From NCBI RefSeq assembly GCF_019468565.1, contig NZ_CP080521.1, positions 992,001 to 1,056,000 on the forward strand: a stretch of 64,000 bases of DNA. The letters are read 5' to 3'. Positions 32,989 to 40,275 of this stretch are shown one piece after another. Every line of letters begins with the position of its first letter. Position 1 is the stretch's first letter. The DNA is from Pseudonocardia sp. DSM 110487 (lineage in GTDB: Bacteria; Actinomycetota; Actinomycetes; Mycobacteriales; Pseudonocardiaceae). The notes under the pieces are model-generated. The model saw only the letters and a list, made by a program, of their open reading frames with translations. It did no database searches and had not been told where the DNA came from. Position numbers and translations under genes: made by a program.

Positions 32989-33387
32989 ATGGCGGGCGAC
33001 CGTCCTGTCCTGCTCGGGCTGCTGCTCTACCTGCTCGTCGCGGCCACGCCCACCGTTCTGTTCTGGGCGGTGCTGCGGCTGCTCCCCGCTGCCGTCAGCG
33101 CATGGGTCGAACGCCGCAGGCGACGGCAGGCTCCGGCGGGGCCCACGCTCGAGTCCGTCGTCGCCAACCTGCGCCGACTGCGCCGCGAGGTGTGCAGCGG
33201 GTGTCACCGCACCCAGCTGCGGCGCATGGCGGCGGAGGCCGCATACGATCACACGCTGCTGGAGTGTTGCCGGATCGTCGACGTCGACGCCCCGCTCGCC
33301 ACGGCGGGCGCAGACGAGCGCCCGTTCGCGCGACTCCTCACCGAGGCGGCACTGGAAAACGCCGGGATCGCCTTGGACCCACCGTGA
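32989..33387 (+). CDS. Hypothetical membrane protein with CxxC
   Basis: 132 residues. ATG 32989 follows TACGAT (32977-32982) by exactly six bases, a leaderless pattern. One membrane helix (VLLGLLLYLLVAATPTVLFW) precedes a basic cytoplasmic part: LESVVANLRRLRREVCSGCH, then HTLLECCRIVDVDAPL. The cysteines (CSGC, CC) might bind metal or form disulfides. Conserved-looking actinobacterial protein without a name I know. Confidence 0.7.
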   Translation: MAGDRPVLLGLLLYLLVAATPTVLFWAVLRLLPAAVSAWVERRRRRQAPAGPTLESVVANLRRLRREVCSGCHRTQLRRMAAEAAYDHTLLECCRIVDVDAPLATAGADERPFARLLTEAALENAGIALDPP

Positions 33388-33397
33388 CCGAATCGCA

Positions 33398-33413
33398 GTA
33401 AAGTCTCCTTTAC
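33398..33413. promoter_or_regulatory. Inverted repeat upstream of the Bax-inhibitor gene
   Basis: GTAAAG-TCTC-CTTTAC is a perfect 6+4+6 inverted repeat, AT-rich for this genome, 75 bases before the start. A repressor site or part of the promoter. Confidence 0.45.
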
Positions 33414-33433
33414 CGAACAGGGAACGTCGCAGG

Positions 33434-33453
33434 GCAGTTCGTCGTTGAACTGC
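33434..33453 (+). promoter_or_regulatory. Leader hairpin before the Bax-inhibitor gene
   Basis: GCAGTTC and GAACTGC form a 7-bp stem with a six-base loop, 35 bases before GTG 33488. It may shape the 5' leader; function unknown. Confidence 0.35.
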
Positions 33454-33487
33454 ACGGACGCATGACACGCTTCCGAGGAGGACCCAG

Positions 33488-34303
33488 GTGCGCACCAGTA
33501 GCAACCCGGCGTTCCGCAACCTGCCGACAGGGCAGGGTGGGTACGCCACGTTCGACCGCCAGGGCGGCGCGATGGGCGGCGCCGCCGCCTACGCCGACGC
33601 CCAGAGCTCGCAGGTCGAGTACGGGCGCGCCGGAGTCGGCGAGCGCCCGCTCACGATGGACGACGTCGTCACGAAGACGGCGATCACCGGTGCTGTCGCG
33701 CTCGCGGCAGGCGTCCTCACCGCGTTCAGCGGCATGTTCTGGCTCGTGCTCCCGGCGTTCATCGTCGGGCTCGTGGTCTCGCTGATCGTCATCTTCAAGC
33801 AGAGCAGCAACCCCGGTCTCGTGCTCACGTACTCGGCCGCCATGGGTGTGGCGCTCGGGGGCATCACCGGTGCGCTGGAGATGTCGGGCACCCAGTTCGA
33901 GGGCATCGGCTTCCAGGCGGTCGTCGGCACCGCCGGCGTCTTCGTCGGGATGCTGGTCGTCTACAAGACGGGCGCCGTCCGGGTCACGCCGAAGTTCACG
34001 AAGTGGCTGATGGGCGCCATGTTCGGCGTCGTCATCCTGATGGTCGTGAACCTCGTCGCCAGCTTCTTCACCACCGGCGGCCTCGGGCTGCGCGACGGAT
34101 CGCCGCTGGCGTACCTGTTCAGCATCATCTGCATCGGGGTGGCCGCGTTCAGCCTGCTGCTCGACTTCGACATGGCCGACCGCGCCGTCCGCGACGGTGC
34201 CCCGGCGAAGTTCGCCTGGTACATCGCCTTCGGCCTGATGACCACCCTGGTCTGGCTGTACATCGAGATCCTGCGGCTGCTGAGCTACCTCCGCCAGGAG
34301 TGA
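33488..34303 (+). CDS. Bax inhibitor-1/YccA-like membrane protein
   Basis: 271 residues from GTG 33488 with GAGGAGG upstream. After a soluble 60-residue N-terminus (SNPAFRNLPTGQGGYATFDR) come seven membrane helices, e.g. GAVALAAGVLTAFSGMFWLV and LVLTYSAAMGVALGGITGAL, and the C-terminal DFDMADRAVRDGAPAKFAWY with FGLMTTLVWLYIEILRLL, the acidic pore-sensor region of the BI-1 family. Bacterial members form pH-sensitive calcium leaks. Monocistronic: inverted repeats upstream, strong terminator downstream. Confidence 0.93.
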   Translation: MRTSSNPAFRNLPTGQGGYATFDRQGGAMGGAAAYADAQSSQVEYGRAGVGERPLTMDDVVTKTAITGAVALAAGVLTAFSGMFWLVLPAFIVGLVVSLIVIFKQSSNPGLVLTYSAAMGVALGGITGALEMSGTQFEGIGFQAVVGTAGVFVGMLVVYKTGAVRVTPKFTKWLMGAMFGVVILMVVNLVASFFTTGGLGLRDGSPLAYLFSIICIGVAAFSLLLDFDMADRAVRDGAPAKFAWYIAFGLMTTLVWLYIEILRLLSYLRQE

Positions 34304-34320
34304 TCCACGCCTGAACGAGC

Positions 34321-34350
34321 GGCGCCCGTCCCCCATGGGGGACGGGCGCC
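34321..34350. terminator. Strong bidirectional hairpin terminator
   Basis: A perfect 30-bp palindrome: GGCGCCCGTCCCC pairs with GGGGACGGGCGCC around CATG. Placed between the convergent Bax-inhibitor and ABM-domain genes. Confidence 0.8.
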
Positions 34351-34365
34351 GCGTCGTTTCAGGGG

Positions 34366-34986
34366 TCAGGCCATCTCGGGTACGCGCAGGTGGGCGAGCG
34401 CGAGCTCGAACTCGCCGACCTCCATGATCTCGACCCCGGCCTCACGGGCGCCGCGCTCGCGGAGCTCCTCACCCTGGGCGCGGCTGCGGTCCATCGCCTC
34501 ACGGCTGTCGAAGGTCACCGAGGACACGGCGTACCCCTCGCGGCGGTCCACCATGAGGCTGGCGCTGCAGAAGCCCTCGAACTCCTGGGTGGCGGGTAGG
34601 ACGCCCATCTTGTAGACGTCGATGCCGCGGTCCACCTGGTCGGGCGCCATCCGCACCCACGTGGCCCGGACACAGGCACCCGGGGCCGATGTGTGGTCGC
34701 GGTGCATGACCGCGATCTCCCACTCGTCGACCTGCGGCCGTCCGCCGAGCACTTCCGCCGCGCGCTCGCGCAGCGGCCGGACCCTGTCACCCGTGGCGTC
34801 CATCGCCTCCTTCGACTGCCATGCGGTGGTGACGATGCAGCGGCCCGTCATCCGGTCGACGAGCATGGACATTCCGACGCAGCCCTCCATGCCCAGCACG
34901 TCAGACATGATCTCGTCGCGGACGAGCGCGATGCCCGACTCGAGCGACTCAGGGTGCGCGCGGATCGTGGTGGAGCGTGCGTACAC
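34366..34986 (-). CDS. Tandem ABM-like (dimeric alpha/beta barrel) protein
   Basis: 206 residues from GTG 34986. Two related ferredoxin-like domains: the first contains GMSMLVDRMTGRCIVTTAWQ and SKEAMDATGDRVRPLRERAA, the second GFCSASLMVDRREGYAVSSV and FDSREAMDRSRAQGEELRER. This is the antibiotic-biosynthesis-monooxygenase fold in duplicate, so one chain could form the barrel that others build as dimers. Oxygenase or degradase role cannot be fixed; catalytic residues vary. Same strand as the thiolase 95 bases upstream. Confidence 0.78.
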   Translation of the reverse strand: MYARSTTIRAHPESLESGIALVRDEIMSDVLGMEGCVGMSMLVDRMTGRCIVTTAWQSKEAMDATGDRVRPLRERAAEVLGGRPQVDEWEIAVMHRDHTSAPGACVRATWVRMAPDQVDRGIDVYKMGVLPATQEFEGFCSASLMVDRREGYAVSSVTFDSREAMDRSRAQGEELRERGAREAGVEIMEVGEFELALAHLRVPEMA

Positions 34987-35081
34987 GACCCACCCCCTTG
35001 TGGTCGGGGCAGCGCCCCGGCGGCGCCGCCAGCGCCCCACACCATCCTCTCGACGTACCCCCCGGGCAAGACCGTGGAGCG

Positions 35082-36302
35082 TCAGCTCAACCGTTCGAGG
35101 ACCATCGCCATACCCTGGCCGCCGCCGACGCACATCGTCTCGAGGCCGACGGTCTTGTCGTGGGTGCGCAGGCCGTTGAGCAGGGTGGTGGTGATGCGGG
35201 CACCGGTCATGCCGAACGGGTGGCCGAGCGCGATGGCGCCCCCGTTGACGTTCAGCTTCTCCTCGTCGATGCCGAGGTCGCGGGCCGAGGGCAGGACCTG
35301 CGCCGCGAACGCCTCGTTGATCTCGACGAGGTCGACGTCGTCGATCGTCATGCCGGCGCGCGCGAGTGCCTGCTTCGAGGCCTCGACGGGGCCGAGTCCC
35401 ATGATCTCCGGGGAGAGCGCGGAGACGCCCGTGGACACGACGCGGGCGAGCGGGGTGATCCCGAGCTCGGCGGCCTTGGTGTCGGACATGATCACGAGGG
35501 CGGCGGCGCCGTCGTTGAGCGGGCAGCAGTTGCCCGCTGTGACGAGCCCGTCCGGCCGGAACACCGGCTTGAGCTGGGCAACGGCCTCCAACGTGACGCC
35601 GGCGCGCGGCCCGTCGTCCTTCTCGACGACGGTGCCGTCGGGCAGCGTGACCGGGCTGATCTCACGGGCGAAGAACCCGTTCGCGATCGACTTCTCGGCG
35701 AGGTTCTGCGACCGGACGCCGAAGCGGTCCATGTCCTCGCGGCTGACCCCCTTCAGACGGGCGAGGTTCTCCGCGGTCTGACCCATCGCGATGTAGATGT
35801 CGGGCAGGTGCTCGTCCTCGCGGGGGTCGTTCCACGAGTCGGCGCCGTTCTCGGCGATGTGGCGGGTGCGGTCCTCGGCGTCGGAGAAGACGGGGTTGTG
35901 GGTGTCGGGGTGGGAGTCGGAGCTGCCCTTGGCGAGGCGGGAGACCGTCTCGACTCCCGCCGAGATGAACACGTCGCCCTCGCCCGCCCTGATGGCGTGC
36001 ATGGCCATGCGCGTGGTCTGCAGGCTCGACGAGCAGTAGCGGGTGATCGTGGTGCCGGGCAGGGTGTCGTGGCCGAGCATGACCGCGACGACACGGGCCA
36101 TGTTGAAGCCCTGCTCGCCCCCGGGAAGGCCACAGCCGAGCATGAGGTCGTCGATGTCGGCCGGGTCGAGCTGGGGGACCTTGGCGAGCGCGGCGCGCAC
36201 CATCTGCACGGTCAGGTCGTCGGGGCGGATCGTGGTGAGAGATCCCTTGTGTGCGCGGCCGATCGGGGACCGGGCCGCCGCGACGATCACGGCTTCGGGC
36301 AT
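35082..36302 (-). CDS. Acetyl-CoA acyltransferase (thiolase)
   Basis: 406 residues from ATG 36302 (GGAGGAACGACG upstream). Thiolase catalytic set: nucleophile Cys in TRYCSSSLQTTRMAMH, His in GHPFGMTGARITTTLL and the C-terminal Cys in ETMCVGGGQGMAMVLE. It carries the usual EINEAFAAQVLPSARDLG. It cleaves 3-ketoacyl-CoA in beta-oxidation (or condenses acetyl-CoA). Position upstream of cbs recalls fadA3 (Rv1074c) near Rv1077 in M. tuberculosis. Confidence 0.95.
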   Translation of the reverse strand: MPEAVIVAAARSPIGRAHKGSLTTIRPDDLTVQMVRAALAKVPQLDPADIDDLMLGCGLPGGEQGFNMARVVAVMLGHDTLPGTTITRYCSSSLQTTRMAMHAIRAGEGDVFISAGVETVSRLAKGSSDSHPDTHNPVFSDAEDRTRHIAENGADSWNDPREDEHLPDIYIAMGQTAENLARLKGVSREDMDRFGVRSQNLAEKSIANGFFAREISPVTLPDGTVVEKDDGPRAGVTLEAVAQLKPVFRPDGLVTAGNCCPLNDGAAALVIMSDTKAAELGITPLARVVSTGVSALSPEIMGLGPVEASKQALARAGMTIDDVDLVEINEAFAAQVLPSARDLGIDEEKLNVNGGAIALGHPFGMTGARITTTLLNGLRTHDKTVGLETMCVGGGQGMAMVLERLS

Positions 36303-36388
36303 CGTCGTTCCTCCTCGCACAGGCTGACTACCGCGGAGCGTACGCGGCGGTAACCGACTACGGGGGTGTGAGAACCGCGTCAGGTTCC

Positions 36389-36952
36389 TCAGGCGGTGGC
36401 GAGGAACCCCAGGCAGCCGACGACACCGATGCCGAGCACGATGAAGGCCAGATGGCCGACGAGCACTCCGCCGAATGCGCGGCCGAGCCCGGCCTCGAAC
36501 GCCGCGGAGAAGAGAACGGTCAGGTAGCCGGCGCTCACGACCCATGAGATCCCCAGCACGACCGCCACCAGTACTGCGTCGGCACCGATGGCGACCTCGA
36601 GGGCCGACCCAGGAATGTTGATCGTGAAAGTCACGAGCGCGACCTTGCTCGCGGCGGGGCCGACCTCGGCGCCGTGACCACCACACACCGCTCGTGCCAC
36701 GGCGGTCACCAGCAGTTCGACGAGCAGGAAGAGCCCTGTGAACAGCGGGACGCCCACCAGGACCGGAGCCGTGGTGAAGTTCCCCGCGAGGTAGCCGAGG
36801 AGGACGTAAACCGCCGTCACACCGCAGGCCGGCCACCAGTAGCTGACGTTCTGGGCGCGTTCGAACGCCTGCCGCGGGCTGGTGAGGGCATTCCCCAGGA
36901 ACGCCCAGCCGTTCGAATACCCGAGTGGTTGTTCGTCTCGTCTGTCAACCAT
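36389..36952 (-). CDS. Yip1-like polytopic membrane protein
   Basis: 187 residues from ATG 36952. WAFLGNALTSPRQAFERAQN, then five hydrophobic segments (ACGVTAVYVLLGYLAGNF, LFTGLFLLVELLVTAVARAV, ADAVLVAVVLGISWVVSAGY and others). The layout matches the YIP1/DUF1282-type family of small membrane proteins of unknown function. Divergent from the PPOX-fold gene; a 24-bp near-palindrome lies between them. Confidence 0.65.
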   Translation of the reverse strand: MVDRRDEQPLGYSNGWAFLGNALTSPRQAFERAQNVSYWWPACGVTAVYVLLGYLAGNFTTAPVLVGVPLFTGLFLLVELLVTAVARAVCGGHGAEVGPAASKVALVTFTINIPGSALEVAIGADAVLVAVVLGISWVVSAGYLTVLFSAAFEAGLGRAFGGVLVGHLAFIVLGIGVVGCLGFLATA

Positions 36953-36986
36953 GTCGCGTGGATGGTTCAACAACGGGGACCCATCA

Positions 36987-37010
36987 GGTGTCCGGTGATC
37001 ACCCGACACC
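36987..37010. promoter_or_regulatory. Operator-like near-palindrome between divergent genes
   Basis: The 24 bp read GGTGTC-C-GGTGATCACC-C-GACACC; only the two C positions break the symmetry. It lies 35 bases from one start (36952, minus) and 59 from the other (37069, plus). Confidence 0.5.
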
Positions 37011-37068
37011 CTGCGCGGCGGGTCGAATCCTGACAGCTCCTGGCAGCGTTGTGCGGGATCCTCGGCCC

Positions 37069-37524
37069 ATGACCGCCTGGAAGGACGTCGAGGAGGCCGT
37101 GCCCGAGTTCGCCGCGCGGGTGCGCAAGATCTTCGACGCGCACAAGCACAAGACGATCGCCACGCTGCGCGCCGATGGAGCGCCCCGCATCTCGGGCATC
37201 GAGGCGGAGTTCGCCGACGGCGAGCTGACGTTCGGCTCGATGACCGGCGCCCGCAAGGGCGCCGACCTGCACCGCGATCCGCGGTTCGCGCTGCACAGCC
37301 CGTCGGTGGACCCGCCGGAGGGCGACCCCGCTGGATGGGCGGGGGACGCGAAGATCGCCGGGCGCGCGTTCGCCGCCGGTCCGGTGAGCGGCGACGCCGA
37401 GGGTGAGCTGTTCCGCGCCGACATCGACGAGGTCGTCGTCACCGGGCTCAACGCGGAGGCGACGATGCTGGTGATCGAGAGCTGGACGCCCGGCAGGGGT
37501 TTGCGGCGCGTCGAGCGGGAGTAG
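37069..37524 (+). CDS. Pyridoxamine-5'-phosphate-oxidase-fold protein
   Basis: 151 residues. ATG 37069 lies six bases after GATCCT, a leaderless pattern. The split-barrel fold shows HKTIATLRADGAPRISGIEA, LTFGSMTGARKGADLHRDPR and FALHSPSVDPPEGDPAGWAG. These proteins bind FMN, F420 or heme; this one resembles the F420/FMN group of unknown substrate. A 168-bp near-palindrome begins immediately after its stop. Confidence 0.85.
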   Translation: MTAWKDVEEAVPEFAARVRKIFDAHKHKTIATLRADGAPRISGIEAEFADGELTFGSMTGARKGADLHRDPRFALHSPSVDPPEGDPAGWAGDAKIAGRAFAAGPVSGDAEGELFRADIDEVVVTGLNAEATMLVIESWTPGRGLRRVERE

Positions 37525-37692
37525 CAAGTGCCCCCCGCCGGAAGTCCGCCGAGTAATTCGGCGGCCCAGGCCCACGCTGGCCGCACCGGCCGACGGGCCG
37601 AGTACGTCCAGTACGAGGCCCGCCGTCCGGCGCACCCAGCGAGAACCTGGATCCACCGACTTACCCAACGGACTTCCGGCGGGGGGCACTTG
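37525..37692. repeat. 168-bp near-perfect palindrome with 24-bp identical arms
   Basis: The first 24 bases (37525-37548, starting CAAGTGCCCCCCGCC) and the last 24 (37669-37692) are exact reverse complements. Symmetry continues inwards with scattered mismatches to the centre near 37608, e.g. CCAGG and CGCTGG match on both sides. Left arm begins one base after the PPOX-fold stop. No gene inside. It could be a MITE-like element, a giant hairpin terminator or a folded RNA. Confidence 0.85.
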
Positions 37693-37772
37693 GCGTGTCG
37701 ATTCCGCGAGTTCCCGTTCGTCGTCATGCTGGTGGCCGCCCGGCCACCGCGCCAGAAACGAGGAGCCGAGAA

Positions 37773-38132
37773 GTGAAGTACATGCTGCTGATCTACGGTT
37801 CGCAGGACGTCCAGCCGCAGACCCCCGAGGCCGTCCAGAAGGTGATGGACGAGTACTGGGCCTACGAGAAGGCCGTGGCCGACGCCGGAGTGCGCCTCGC
37901 GAGCGACGCGCTGCAGGGTGTCGAGACCGCCACCACCGTCGCGGTCCGCGACGACGGCGAGCGGGTGGTCACCGACGGTCCGTTCGCCGAGACCCGCGAG
38001 ATCCTCGGCGGCTACTACTTGCTCGACGTGCCGGATCTCGACGCGGCGATCGACTGGGCGGCCCGCTGCCCGGGCGCGCAGCACGGGAGCCGGATCGAGG
38101 TGCGTCCGGTCATGGAGTTCGAGCAGCCGTGA
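37773..38132 (+). CDS. YCII-related (DGPF-domain) protein
   Basis: 119 residues from GTG 37773 (CGAGGAG upstream). YMLLIYGSQDVQPQTPEAVQ opens it and VVTDGPFAETREILGGYYLL is the DGPF signature. It overlaps the following ECF sigma gene (GTGA). DGPF proteins are the constant partners of ECF42 sigma factors; the family fold is ferredoxin-like, and its biochemical role is not settled. Confidence 0.93.
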   Translation: MKYMLLIYGSQDVQPQTPEAVQKVMDEYWAYEKAVADAGVRLASDALQGVETATTVAVRDDGERVVTDGPFAETREILGGYYLLDVPDLDAAIDWAARCPGAQHGSRIEVRPVMEFEQP

Positions 38133-39376
38133 GTGAGGGGGCGGCCGGCTCCGTCGAGGCTGTGTTCCGGGAGGAACGGGGCCGGCTGCTCGCCACGCTC
38201 GTCGGCCAGTTCGGCGACCTCGACCTCGCCGAGGAGGTCGCGTCGGAGGCCGTCGCGGCCGCGTTGGAGCGCTGGCCGATCGACGGCGTGCCGGGCCGGC
38301 CGGGCGCGTGGCTGCTGACCACTGCGCGGCGCAAGGCCGTGGACCGGCTGCGCCGGGACAAGGCCTACGCGGCGCGGATCGCGGTGCTGCAGGCCGAGGC
38401 CGACCGCAACGGGCCTGCCGCGGTGCTCGCCGAGTCCGAGGACGTGCCCGACGAGCGGTTGCGCCTGTTCTTCACCTGCTGCCACCCGGCGCTTCCGCCG
38501 GAGGCGCAGGTGGCACTCACGCTGCGCTGCCTCGCGGGGCTCTCGACGCAGGAGGTGGCGCGCGCGTTCCTGGTGCCAGCGGCCACGATGGCGCAGCGGA
38601 TCGTGCGGGCGAAGCGCAAGATCAAGGGCGCTCGGATCCCGTTCCGGGTGCCGGAGGCGGACGAGCTTCCCGCCCGGCTGCCGGGTGTGCTCCGCGTGGT
38701 CTACGCGGTCTTCACCGAGGGCTACGCGGCCAGCGAGGGACCCGAGCTGGTGCGGGGCGACCTCGCCGATGAGGCGATCCGGCTGGCGCGAATCCTGCAC
38801 CGGTTGCTCCCGAGGGAGCGGGAGGTGGCGGGGCTGCTGGCGCTGATGCTGCTCGTCGACGCCAGGCGGGACGCACGCACCGGTCCGGACGGGCACCTGG
38901 TACTGCTCGACGAGCAGGACCGCTCGCGGTGGAACCGTGCGTACATCGAGGAAGGCAGGCACCTCGTGGTGTCGGCGCTGCAGGGCGGCCCGCCCGGCCC
39001 GTATGCGCTGCAGGCGGCGATCGCCGCTGTGCACGACGAGGCGGCCGACGTCGCCACCACCGACTGGCCGCAGGTGGTGGCGCTCTACGACGTGCTCGCG
39101 GACGTCGCCCCGTCCCCGGTGGTGACGCTGAACCGGGCCGTCGCCGTCGCGATGCGGGACGGGCCCGCGGCCGGGCTGGAGCTCCTCGACGCGCTCGCCG
39201 CCGACGAGCGGCTGCGCGGCTACCACCTGCTGCCCGCCGCACGGGCAGACCTCCTGCGGCGGCTCGGCCGGGCCGCCGAAGCGGCCGTCGCGTACGAGGA
39301 GGCGCTTGCGCTCGTGGGTAACGCCGCAGAGCGGGCGTACCTGTCCCGCAGGCTCGAGGAGACCCGGGGCGGATGA
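38129..39376 (+). CDS. ECF42-type RNA polymerase sigma factor with TPR-like extension
   Basis: 415 residues. Sigma region 2 (VEAVFREERGRLLATLVGQF, DLAEEVASEAVAAALERWP) and region 4 (PEAQVALTLRCLAGLSTQEV, ARAFLVPAATMAQRIVRAKR) are followed by a 230-residue helical extension (LRVVYAVFTEGYAASEGPEL, to LLPAARADLLRRLGRAAEAA). This extension, needed for activity, is the hallmark of ECF42, as is the upstream DGPF gene. No anti-sigma gene is present. Start GTG 38129 overlaps the YCII stop. Confidence 0.94.
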   Translation: MSEGAAGSVEAVFREERGRLLATLVGQFGDLDLAEEVASEAVAAALERWPIDGVPGRPGAWLLTTARRKAVDRLRRDKAYAARIAVLQAEADRNGPAAVLAESEDVPDERLRLFFTCCHPALPPEAQVALTLRCLAGLSTQEVARAFLVPAATMAQRIVRAKRKIKGARIPFRVPEADELPARLPGVLRVVYAVFTEGYAASEGPELVRGDLADEAIRLARILHRLLPREREVAGLLALMLLVDARRDARTGPDGHLVLLDEQDRSRWNRAYIEEGRHLVVSALQGGPPGPYALQAAIAAVHDEAADVATTDWPQVVALYDVLADVAPSPVVTLNRAVAVAMRDGPAAGLELLDALAADERLRGYHLLPAARADLLRRLGRAAEAAVAYEEALALVGNAAERAYLSRRLEETRGG

Positions 39377-39381
39377 GGGCG

Positions 39382-40011
39382 TCAGGCCGTGCGGCGTTCC
39401 ACCAGCTCGCGCAGCTTGGCGAGGGCCCTGTGCTGGGTGACGCGGACGGCGCCGGACGTCGAGCCGACCGCGGCGGCGGTCTCCACCGCCGTCATACCGA
39501 GCGCCACGCGCAGCACCAGGATCTCCCGGTGCTGCGCGGGGAGCTGGTCGAGGAGCGCGCGTAGCTCGGCGACCAGGCCGCCGTGGAGCGCGGCCTGCTC
39601 GGGGCCGTGCTCGAAATCAGGCTCGTCCGGGACGACGTCGGTGGGAACGGACCGGTCGCGGCCCGCCGCCCGGTAGGCGTCCACCACCTTGTTGCTGGCG
39701 ATCCCGTAGACGAACGCCATCACGCGCTTCTCGGGGCGCCACCGCTCCAGAGCCCCGACGACGGCGAACAGGGTGTCCTGGGCGATGTCCTCCGCGGACT
39801 GCGAGCCGAGCATGCCGAAGCCGATCCGGGCGCGGCAGTACTGCACCACCATCGGGCGGATCCGGCCGAGCAGGCGCTCGAGCGCCTGCTGGTCGCCACC
39901 CGAGGCGAGTGCGGCGAGGTGGTTGAGCTCGGCGTCACGTCGGGCCGACCGGGCAAGGTCGGCCCGATCGGCTTCATCGACACCGATCACCTCGTCCCCG
40001 GTGGCTGACAC
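39382..40011 (-). CDS. ECF sigma factor, SigD/ShbA-like
   Basis: 209 residues. Region 2: PMVVQYCRARIGFGMLGSQS, AEDIAQDTLFAVVGALERW, VMAFVYGIASNKVVDAYRAA. Region 4: LLDQLPAQHREILVLRVALG, MTAVETAAAVGSTSGAVRVT, QHRALAKLRELVE. The pattern matches SigD of mycobacteria and ShbA of Streptomyces, which drives the principal sigma gene hrdB. Its anti-sigma partner (RsdA type) is not adjacent. Convergent with the ECF42 gene, six bases apart. Confidence 0.88.
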   Translation of the reverse strand: MSATGDEVIGVDEADRADLARSARRDAELNHLAALASGGDQQALERLLGRIRPMVVQYCRARIGFGMLGSQSAEDIAQDTLFAVVGALERWRPEKRVMAFVYGIASNKVVDAYRAAGRDRSVPTDVVPDEPDFEHGPEQAALHGGLVAELRALLDQLPAQHREILVLRVALGMTAVETAAAVGSTSGAVRVTQHRALAKLRELVERRTA

Positions 40012-40275
40012 CGGCGCCCCTCCTGCAGCTCGTGGAACGGAACGATCGGGGTGCGCGGCGGGCGGTCCGCGCCGGTCATGTGGTGTCTGGTTCGTCCGAT
40101 CGACACGCCCTCGACCGGGTTAGGCCCCGACGGCGAACAGTAGTCCGTACGCGGCCTTCTGCGCTGCCGTTCGGCGGCCGGACACGGCGTCCGGTGGGGA
40201 TCGGGCCCATCGAGCCGCGTCAGGCATCGCCCATGGCCCGCTCAGCGACGCGGCGCGGGGTGCGACGATTGGCCC

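Noticed and set aside
22000..34300. Prophage or integrative element beside the tRNA
   Set aside because: No integrase, no duplicated tRNA 3' end was noticed downstream, and no phage structural genes; the genes look like ordinary accessory genes.
37528..37776. Small gene inside the 168-bp palindrome
   Set aside because: The frame is a by-product of the inverted repeat, without ribosome site or recognisable protein features.
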